Source: Clostridia bacterium (GTDB taxonomy: Bacteria > Bacillota > Clostridia > Oscillospirales > Acutalibacteraceae). From it: a DNA stretch of 7,521 nucleotides. Of the stretch, positions 1 to 4,093 are shown one piece after another. Numbering within the stretch: position 1 is the stretch's first letter; each line of letters starts with the position of its first letter. The stretch is from the NCBI GenBank assembly GCA_017552845.1, contig JAFZOE010000337.1, forward strand, positions 1 to 7,521, in the 5' to 3' direction. The notes under the pieces were generated by a model. The model was not told the DNA's origin. It saw only the letters and a program-made list of their open reading frames with translations, and ran no database searches. Made by a program: the position numbers and the translations under genes.

Positions 1-189
1 CCCGTAGGCGTATTCCCCTTCAACGGCCACAAGAAATCCTTCTTCGGCGATCTTCACACCCTCGGCAAGGACGGCTTCAGATTCTACACCGAGACCAAGA
101 CCGTCACCCAGACCTGGTTCAATCCCGAGGAAATCAAGGCCAGCGCGGTCGATTCGTGGGAAGGCTCCGTCGGCGGCGACCAGAAATAA
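1..189 (+). CDS. mmsA: CoA-acylating methylmalonate-semialdehyde dehydrogenase, C-terminal end (5' partial)
   Basis: The first 62 codons, in frame 1 and ending in TAA at 187-189, give the C-terminus of an aldehyde dehydrogenase. The segment FPFNGHKKSFFGDLH followed by GKDGFRFYTETKTVT matches the distinctive tail of the CoA-acylating methylmalonate-semialdehyde dehydrogenases (MmsA/IolA), where FPF-G-K-SFFG-LH and GKD-FYT-KK are conserved. This tail belongs to the oligomerisation region; the catalytic Cys and the NAD site lie upstream, outside the window. The family converts methylmalonate or malonate semialdehyde to propionyl-CoA or acetyl-CoA with NAD and CoA, in valine or inositol/beta-alanine breakdown. 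Which pathway applies here cannot be seen because the upstream genes are missing. The last residues (EGSVGGDQK) are a short non-conserved extension. The gene is followed at once by a strong terminator, so it ends its transcription unit. Confidence 0.78.
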   Translation, partial: PVGVFPFNGHKKSFFGDLHTLGKDGFRFYTETKTVTQTWFNPEEIKASAVDSWEGSVGGDQK

Positions 190-205
190 GTTTTATTTGC
201 ATAAC

Positions 206-235
206 AAAAAGCAGGTGCAACGCACCTGCTTTTTT
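206..235. terminator. Bidirectional intrinsic terminator between converging genes
   Basis: A perfect GC-rich stem, GCAGGTGC (211-218) with GCACCTGC (222-229), has a 3-base AAC loop. An A-run (206-210) precedes it and a T-run (230-235) follows. It can stop transcription from the left (the dehydrogenase gene) and from the right (the minus-strand genes), which converge here. Confidence 0.9.
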
Positions 236-247
236 AATTAAGAAGTA

Positions 248-264
248 AGAATTCAGAATTAAGA
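248..264 (-). repeat. Left copy of a 17-bp imperfect inverted repeat flanking the four-helix-bundle gene
   Basis: Read on the minus strand this is TCTTAATTCTGAATTCT. It matches 14 of 17 bases of the plus-strand segment 643-659 on the other side of the four-helix gene, so the two form inverted flanks. Its first 15 bases on the minus strand are identical to plus-strand 3877-3891. The TAA stop codon of the four-helix gene (261-259) lies inside it. Confidence 0.6.
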
Positions 265-615
265 GTTGTTGGCTTTTGTCGAATTGATAATTGAAACAAG
301 AAGCTTTATTATTTCCTCATTTTCGGCATATATTGAGTTGAACGATTTATCATCAATGTATTCTGTATCGTGAAGCAGTTCAAGCCAATATGATGTTTCA
401 TCGGCTTCCTTTAAGGCTATGTTCATTTTTGAAACAAAGTCGGCAACGCTCTGCGCCCGCTTTGCTTCCCGACAATTTGCGCCTGCTCCGGTTCCGCTTC
501 TCAGAACCTGTTTTGACATTACAAATTCTTTCTTTTCTTCACATAAATATTTATAGAGTTTAATAATTCTTATTGCAAATCTCTTGCTCTTATCCTGAAT
601 TATACTGGTTTTCAT
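259..615 (-). CDS. Four-helix bundle protein (S23 / 23S rRNA intervening-sequence protein family)
   Basis: The 118-residue protein starts at the ATG at 615-613, preceded by GGGAG five bases upstream. A GTG four codons earlier (627) is in frame but lacks a well-spaced ribosome site. The sequence shows the hallmarks of the S23/IVP four-helix-bundle family: an N-terminal helix with KRFAIRIIKLYKYL, a centre reading QVLRSGTGAGANCREAKRAQS (split by the track-like RSGT-GAN-EA signature), then DFVSKMNIALKEADETSYWLE, and a closing helix EEIIKLLVSIINS. Length is normal for the family (about 115-125). These proteins pentamerise and are often encoded in 23S rRNA intervening sequences or alone; they resemble the Avd accessory protein of diversity-generating retroelements. 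Their molecular role is poorly known. No rRNA or reverse transcriptase is near. The gene is visibly AT-richer than its neighbours (hand count 28% GC at 301-360, 23% at 541-600) and sits between inverted repeats, 36 bases after the kinase gene, which suggests acquisition by transfer. Confidence 0.88.
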   Translation of the reverse strand: MKTSIIQDKSKRFAIRIIKLYKYLCEEKKEFVMSKQVLRSGTGAGANCREAKRAQSVADFVSKMNIALKEADETSYWLELLHDTEYIDDKSFNSIYAENEEIIKLLVSIINSTKANNS

Positions 616-642
616 TTGGGCTCCCACGTCCTTCTTAGCAAT

Positions 643-659
643 TCTTAACTCTTAACTCT
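643..659 (+). repeat. Right copy of the 17-bp imperfect inverted repeat flanking the four-helix-bundle gene
   Basis: The sequence TCTTAACTCTTAACTCT matches the minus-strand reading of 248-264 at 14 of 17 positions, and matches the stand-alone copy near 3877. It contains the TAA stop codon of the histidine kinase gene (654-652). With the left copy it delimits a unit of 412 bases that holds only the four-helix gene. Confidence 0.55.
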
Positions 660-1953
660 CCGCTTGCTCCCTCATCACCAGTTTTGCGCGGTAGGTTTCG
701 CCGTCGTCTTCGGCGGTGTAGCTGCCGCCGTATTTCTTTGCGAGGTCATTGAGAATCTTCTGGCCGTAGCCGTGTTCCTTGTTGTTGCCCTTGTCGAAAT
801 GGGGGACGGAGGCGTTTTCGGATGCGATTGTAAGCGCGCCCTGCCCATATGAAATCTCTATGAAAACATTTTTGTCGGTCTCGCTGTGCTCGGCGGCCTC
901 GATGCTGTTGTCGATTATATTTATCAGCGCGCGGCACAGGTCAAATTCCTCAAAGCCGAGCTTGTCGGGGATAACCACTCTGAATACCGCTTCGATTCCC
1001 TTTTCGCGGCACTGCCTCGCCTTCTCGGAGATAATCGAATTGATAAGCTCGTTGCGGGAGTAGCGCTCGATATGGATATTCCTGAGCTCCTCCTCCATGT
1101 TGCCGAGCATTTTTTCGGCGCTTCTGCGCGCCTCCTCGCTCTTGCTCTCCGCCATGCAGTTTGCGATTTCAATAGCGTTTGCGAAATCGTGGCGGAGTTT
1201 GCGCATCTGGAGGGCGTTCTCCTCAAGGGATTTATAGTGCTCCATCATGACTCTTTCCCTGAAATCGCGCTCGCGCAGCTCTCTCTCCATCATCTGGTTT
1301 CTGGAGATTTTATCATAGGTCAGGAACACCAGTATATCGGCCACAACTGTCAGCACCATCGCGACATTGAAGAGAATCATCGAATTTTCCTTCGTGAAGA
1401 AGGTCGCGTTTTCGTTCCAGATTACGGGATCGAGGAAGGACTGGAACGCGTAGCACATGACTATCTGGCTCACGGGCAGCAGCAGGAACGAATTCGTATA
1501 TTTGAAACTTATATGAATCTTGCCCGTCTTTTTGCGCCAGAAAAGCACGCCCGCTCCGCAGAAGAGAGTGTTGACCGCGAGCATAATCAGCAGCCCCATG
1601 CGGTCCTCCTCGAATGCGCGGGTTATATCCACGAAATTCGCGAAAGCCAGATAGACGAGCATCAGAATCGTGCCGATAAGTATCTCTGCAACCGGCGCGA
1701 CAATCTTCTCGATTACTTTATTCTCAAAGAGGATGAAGCACGAGACAATCAGCAGCACATAGGTCGAGACCGTAATCAGCGGATTCTCGAAATTGCGCGC
1801 GGCAGACATGAGATTCAGTGCAAAATCCGGGATGAAAAGAATCAGGAAAGTCAGTATTTTATTGTTTTTCGGCCTGAGGCAGAGCATAATCCAGAGCGCG
1901 TCGGTAAGTCTGAATACCAGCTCATACAGCACCATGAAGGGAGTAATCATCAT
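652..1953 (-). CDS. AgrC/ComD-type GHKL sensor histidine kinase
   Basis: The 433-residue membrane kinase has six or seven hydrophobic segments in the N-terminal half (about residues 6-26, 32-50, 58-76, 83-106, 119-139, 153-172 and 190-212), then a charged coiled-coil linker (213-250). The phosphoacceptor box is LRHDFANAIEI with His255, of the HD-F-x-N type seen in AgrC-class (HPK10) kinases. The ATP-binding domain carries the N box NIIDNSIEAA (345-354, Asn349) and a glycine-rich HGYGQKIL box (394-401), typical of the GHKL HATPase_c_5 group. Such kinases usually sense peptide or small-molecule signals at the membrane and phosphorylate a LytTR response regulator. No regulator and no agrB/agrD-like genes are visible here, so it is an orphan within the window. 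The site GAGGTGA lies only a few bases before two adjacent ATGs; the second (1950) has the more usual spacing. It follows the hydrolase gene by 36 bases on the same strand. Its stop codon lies in a dispersed repeat. Confidence 0.9.
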   Translation of the reverse strand: MMITPFMVLYELVFRLTDALWIMLCLRPKNNKILTFLILFIPDFALNLMSAARNFENPLITVSTYVLLIVSCFILFENKVIEKIVAPVAEILIGTILMLVYLAFANFVDITRAFEEDRMGLLIMLAVNTLFCGAGVLFWRKKTGKIHISFKYTNSFLLLPVSQIVMCYAFQSFLDPVIWNENATFFTKENSMILFNVAMVLTVVADILVFLTYDKISRNQMMERELRERDFRERVMMEHYKSLEENALQMRKLRHDFANAIEIANCMAESKSEEARRSAEKMLGNMEEELRNIHIERYSRNELINSIISEKARQCREKGIEAVFRVVIPDKLGFEEFDLCRALINIIDNSIEAAEHSETDKNVFIEISYGQGALTIASENASVPHFDKGNNKEHGYGQKILNDLAKKYGGSYTAEDDGETYRAKLVMREQAES

Positions 1954-1989
1954 TTCACCTCGGTTTGAATAAGGGATGAAAAATATCTG

Positions 1990-3174
1990 TTATCCGAGCA
2001 TTTTCAGGGGCTCGGAGACCGAGAATCTGAAGGGTTTGTCGTAATTGAACATCGGGCAGACCGTGAAAGTCCGCTTCGTATTATTGTAAACGACGCTCCA
2101 GAGAGTGGAGCAGATATAGCCGTTCATGTCGGCGTCTTCGAGATGCACGGCATCAAGAATTCCCATCGCCTCTTTTTCGGTGACTCTGTAATTCTTTTTC
2201 TTCAGCATCTTTTCGGCGGTCGCGTATCTGTCCCTGCCGAGTCCTTCGGGATCGTCAACCCCGCCCGTCAGCCAGAAATTCGCGGCAATCAGAGTGCCCG
2301 ATTTTCCGGGCCTGATTACTTTCGCTTCGCCGTTGACATATTCGATTATCGCCGTCTTTCCCGAGGCGTCGGCTATATGATAATGATAGGTGCAGCCGCC
2401 TCCGAGCAGATCGTGCATATCGTAATTCCTGAAGATTTTCACGGCCTCGTCAACCGTCGCGGCATGGTCGAGCACGGTGCGGATGACGGCGGTGGTCGTG
2501 ATATCCTTCTTCTGAGTCTGGATGAAGGTCTCGGGCGTCTCAAGCTCAAGCACGCCTATCGAAAGCCCCTTTTCGTTCATCCCGTCAACGGGAATGTAGG
2601 GGTCGATGAGCGTCAGGAGCGAGGTCAGTTTGCTGTCGGGCATGAAGCTGCCGCCGTAGCCGAGGAAATAGAGCGAGACGGTCGAAACGCTTGCGTAGCC
2701 GTCCTCCGGATGAGTCCAGACCGTCATACCCGGCGAATCCATATAGTCGTAATTTCTCGCGAGGAGCCTGTCCCCCGAGGGAGTGGTTGCGTTGAAGGTC
2801 GTGCAGCCGAAACCCGTGAAACTCAGCGCCTTCTGCATGATGCGGGAGATGCCTTTGCTGTCGATTTTGCCGTAAAAGCCGAGATTCGAAATAATCTTCC
2901 TCGCACCGGGATTGAGCTGCAGGAAGACATCCGCGAAGGAATAGAGCAGCAGCCCCGCGGTCGTCGAATTCCCCGTCCTGCTCTCGAGGAGCGTGTCGAG
3001 GTCGTAGTCATAGGTATAGTCCATGAGATAATAGTTATCCGCCGCCTTCGTGACCGATGAAAGCGAATTCAGACGGCCGGCCCTGAAGCCGGTCACCGAG
3101 CCGAAAAATCCGATCACCGCGGAAAGAATAACAGACAGAAACCTGGTTGAAAAGCCTGCAGCCTGCAAAGTCAT
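1990..3174 (-). CDS. Linear amide C-N hydrolase, choloylglycine hydrolase-like Ntn family, membrane-anchored or exported
   Basis: The protein has 394 residues from the ATG at 3174; a TTG three codons upstream is also in frame. An N-terminal hydrophobic stretch (about residues 11-30, FLSVILSAVIGFFGSVTG) looks like a signal anchor or uncleaved signal. A segment of about 90 residues follows, and then the catalytic core opens with GFGCTTFN. Cys124 is the expected nucleophile; Arg140 (LLARNYDY) and Asp143 lie at Cys+16 and Cys+19, the spacing of bile salt hydrolases and of NAAA. GMNEKGL (Asn200), ANFW (Asn299) and RDRY (Arg316) fit further active-site positions, and HIADASGKTAIIEY and LWSVVYN are family motifs. 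Family members are autoactivated by cleavage just before the Cys, then hydrolyse linear amides such as N-acyl amino acids, penicillin V or conjugated bile acids. The substrate here is unknown; the extracellular prosegment form is typical of uncharacterised Clostridia proteins. It is the first gene after the promoter at 3261-3233 and is followed by the sensor kinase. Confidence 0.87.
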   Translation of the reverse strand: MTLQAAGFSTRFLSVILSAVIGFFGSVTGFRAGRLNSLSSVTKAADNYYLMDYTYDYDLDTLLESRTGNSTTAGLLLYSFADVFLQLNPGARKIISNLGFYGKIDSKGISRIMQKALSFTGFGCTTFNATTPSGDRLLARNYDYMDSPGMTVWTHPEDGYASVSTVSLYFLGYGGSFMPDSKLTSLLTLIDPYIPVDGMNEKGLSIGVLELETPETFIQTQKKDITTTAVIRTVLDHAATVDEAVKIFRNYDMHDLLGGGCTYHYHIADASGKTAIIEYVNGEAKVIRPGKSGTLIAANFWLTGGVDDPEGLGRDRYATAEKMLKKKNYRVTEKEAMGILDAVHLEDADMNGYICSTLWSVVYNNTKRTFTVCPMFNYDKPFRFSVSEPLKMLG

Positions 3175-3194
3175 ACACCCCAATCATAATTATT

Positions 3195-3209
3195 CCGCCT
3201 CAAAGGCGG
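3195..3209 (-). promoter_or_regulatory. Hairpin in the 5' leader of the hydrolase mRNA
   Basis: On the minus strand CCGCCT (3209-3204) and AGGCGG (3200-3195) pair perfectly around a 3-base loop, between the predicted transcription start and the hydrolase ATG. The 3' arm AGGCGG is the most Shine-Dalgarno-like element upstream, but it is about 20 bases from the ATG at 3174. The ATG itself has only a weak GGGG in front of it. A role in translation is inference. Confidence 0.35.
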
Positions 3210-3232
3210 CGCGCGTAATCATTACGGTATAT

Positions 3233-3261
3233 ATTGTAAACAAATGCGGAGAATTTTGCAA
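3233..3261 (-). promoter_or_regulatory. Sigma-A promoter for the hydrolase-kinase transcription unit
   Basis: On the minus strand a -35 element TTGCAA (3261-3256) and a -10 element TACAAT (3238-3233) are separated by exactly 17 bases. The start of transcription would fall near 3226, giving a leader of about 50 bases before the hydrolase ATG. It lies back to back with the rpsO promoter. Confidence 0.7.
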
Positions 3262-3309
3262 GGATAAACATACAGTTTTTTACCTGTAGTAAAAAATAAT
3301 AAAAAAGTC

Positions 3310-3338
3310 TTTACAAATAAAAAATAGTGTGATATAAT
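3310..3338 (+). promoter_or_regulatory. Sigma-A promoter for rpsO, with extended -10
   Basis: The -35 element TTTACA (3310-3315) and the perfect -10 TATAAT (3333-3338) are 17 bases apart. TGA directly before the -10 forms the extended -10 motif TGnTATAAT. The -35 and spacer lie in A-rich DNA that resembles an UP element. Transcription would start near 3345. This is the strongest-looking promoter in the window, as expected for a ribosomal protein gene. Confidence 0.88.
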
Positions 3339-3344
3339 TCCACT

Positions 3345-3440
3345 CGCACGCCCGGATCACGGTTTGCGGAGTAAGCCCCGAAGGGGAATTCACCTGCCGC
3401 CTACTGAGACCGAGGCAAATAAAACAATGAGGTGAAAATT
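3345..3440 (+). promoter_or_regulatory. Structured rpsO leader, likely S15 autoregulatory element with anti-Shine-Dalgarno
   Basis: The leader of about 96 bases can fold into nested helices: CGGTTT (3360-3365) with the GAGACCG side (3407-3412, one G-U), GCGG (3366-3369) with CCGC (3397-3400), and CCCC (3376-3379) with GGGG (3383-3386). An alternative pairing is just as clear: TTCACCT (3389-3395) is fully complementary to AGGTGAA (3430-3436), which holds the rpsO Shine-Dalgarno. Two mutually exclusive states could therefore expose or hide the ribosome site. In E. coli, Geobacillus and other bacteria S15 represses its own mRNA through leader structures that mimic its 16S site, and these leaders differ between phyla. 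The pairings are read from the sequence; S15 binding is inferred. Confidence 0.6.
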
Positions 3441-3704
3441 ATGACACAGGCAGAAAAACAGGCAATCATGCAGGAATACGCAACCCACGAGGGCGACACC
3501 GGTTCACCGGAAGTTCAGATCGCTGTTCTCACCAAGAGAATCAACGACCTCAACGCCCATCTTCAGATCCACAAGAAGGATCACCACAGCCGCAGAGGCC
3601 TTCTCATGATGGTAGGTCACAGAAGAAACCTCCTCGCTTACCTTCAGAAGGTTGACATTGAGCGTTACCGTTCAATCGTTTCAAGGCTCGGTCTGCGTAA
3701 ATAA
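3441..3704 (+). CDS. rpsO: 30S ribosomal protein S15
   Basis: The 87-residue product is the normal length for bacterial S15. Characteristic segments are YATHEGDTGSPEVQ (residues 13-26), HKKDHHSRRGLL (44-55) and the C-terminal RLGLRK. The conserved His, Asp and Ser of the middle motif are those that contact 16S rRNA helices 20 and 22. S15 binds 16S rRNA early in assembly of the small-subunit platform and bridges to the 50S subunit. The ATG at 3441 is chosen because GAGG (3429-3432) sits 8 bases before it; an in-frame GTG at 3432 overlaps that site and is not the start. The gene lies upstream of pnp, the order conserved in most bacteria, but a terminator and repeats now separate the two. Confidence 0.98.
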   Translation: MTQAEKQAIMQEYATHEGDTGSPEVQIAVLTKRINDLNAHLQIHKKDHHSRRGLLMMVGHRRNLLAYLQKVDIERYRSIVSRLGLRK

Positions 3705-3716
3705 TTGCAAAATCGG

Positions 3717-3746
3717 AGCAGGCGGGATTCCTCGCCTGCTTTGTTT
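3717..3746 (+). terminator. Intrinsic terminator after rpsO
   Basis: AGCAGGCG (3717-3724) pairs perfectly with CGCCTGCT (3733-3740) around an 8-base loop, followed by TTGTTT. It begins 12 bases after the rpsO stop. Since no convincing promoter is visible before pnp, some read-through is probably needed to express pnp. Confidence 0.85.
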
Positions 3747-3758
3747 CAGTCAGGCTCT

Positions 3759-3864
3759 GTCATTCTGAGGCGCTTGCGCCGAAGAATCTCAAGTTCAGGA
3801 GAATTATTGCTTTTGCACTTATAACACGCCTTTTAATGAGATCCTTCGCTGCGCTCAGGATGAC
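3759..3864. repeat. Dispersed palindromic intergenic repeat, copy 1
   Basis: The element starts GTCATTCTGAG (3759-3769) and ends CTCAGGATGAC (3854-3864); the ends are inverted repeats matching at 10 of 11 positions. Inside are GAAGAATC and GAGATCCTTCGC blocks. A second copy with the same end and internal blocks lies at 6348-6427 in the opposite orientation. Similar GTCATTCTGAG/GATCCTTCGC palindromes are scattered in many bacterial genomes. It has no coding capacity and resembles a MITE or REP-type unit. Confidence 0.75.
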
Positions 3865-3876
3865 AAATACTTTAAT

Positions 3877-3950
3877 TCTTAATTCTGAATTAAAACGCCG
3901 CTTGCGGCACCCGCAATTCCTAATTCCGCATTCCGCATTCCGCATTTCGT
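3877..3950 (+). repeat. Stand-alone TTAATTCTGAATT repeat, GCCG hairpin and ATTCCGC tandem repeats
   Basis: Three adjoining units are seen. First is TCTTAATTCTGAATT (3877-3891), identical to the minus-strand reading of 250-264. Second is a small palindrome GCCGCTTGCGGC (3897-3908). Third are three perfect 7-base tandem copies of ATTCCGC (3923-3943) and a degraded fourth, ATTTCGT (3944-3950). Together with the palindromic element at 3759-3864 they fill the rpsO-pnp spacer. No reading frame here is convincing. Confidence 0.65.
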
Positions 3951-3951
3951 C

Positions 3952-4066
3952 TATTCTCGGGCATTCCCGAAGCTTTTCAGCAGTGAATCGAGGGCAAAGT
4001 TTATTATTCACGCCTTATTCTTTGCTCTGGATTTTCCGCTGAAAACAGGAACTGCCCGATGGAATA
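3952..4066 (+). promoter_or_regulatory. Long imperfect hairpin in the pnp 5' leader
   Basis: The two arms 3952-3999 and 4020-4066 pair almost throughout. The helices are 3952-3956/4062-4066 (5 bp), 3957-3963/4053-4059 (7 bp), 3964-3967/4048-4051 (4 bp), 3974-3981/4038-4045 (8 bp), 3985-3989/4030-4034 (5 bp, one G-U) and 3991-3999/4020-4028 (9 bp, one G-U). Only small bulges, mismatches and one 6x2 internal loop interrupt them. A 20-base A/T-rich loop closes the top. About 39 base pairs form in 115 bases, and the hairpin ends 11 bases before the pnp ribosome site. In E. coli a long leader hairpin in the same place is cut by RNase III and mediates PNPase feedback. The fold is seen; the function here is inferred, and a mobile inverted-repeat origin is possible. 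Confidence 0.65.
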
Positions 4067-4093
4067 AATAATTTTTCAGAAAGGTATTTCAAA

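Noticed and set aside
259..615. Possible Avd protein of a diversity-generating retroelement
   Set aside because: The fold family is related, but no reverse transcriptase, template repeat or variable repeat is present, so the general four-helix-bundle assignment is safer.
886..1968. Long plus-strand open frame antisense to the sensor kinase
   Set aside because: It overlaps the well-supported kinase gene almost fully, its translation is rich in His, Arg, Gln and Asp with no recognisable domain, and it has no ribosome site. It is a mirror of the kinase codon pattern.
2143..3060. Plus-strand open frame antisense to the amide hydrolase
   Set aside because: The opposite strand encodes a hydrolase with intact catalytic residues. 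This frame shows no motif and has an Arg/Val/Glu-rich composition typical of shadow frames.
3432..3440. Upstream GTG start for rpsO, adding three residues
   Set aside because: The GTG overlaps the Shine-Dalgarno GAGGTG itself; the ATG at 3441 has correct spacing and gives the usual S15 length.
3923..3950. Possible CRISPR-like array
   Set aside because: The units are 7 bases long and directly adjacent, with no spacers and no cas genes; it is a simple tandem repeat.
3760..4042. Overlapping small open frames on both strands between rpsO and pnp
   Set aside because: They are translations of dispersed repeats and of the leader hairpin. No ribosome site or family resemblance supports them.
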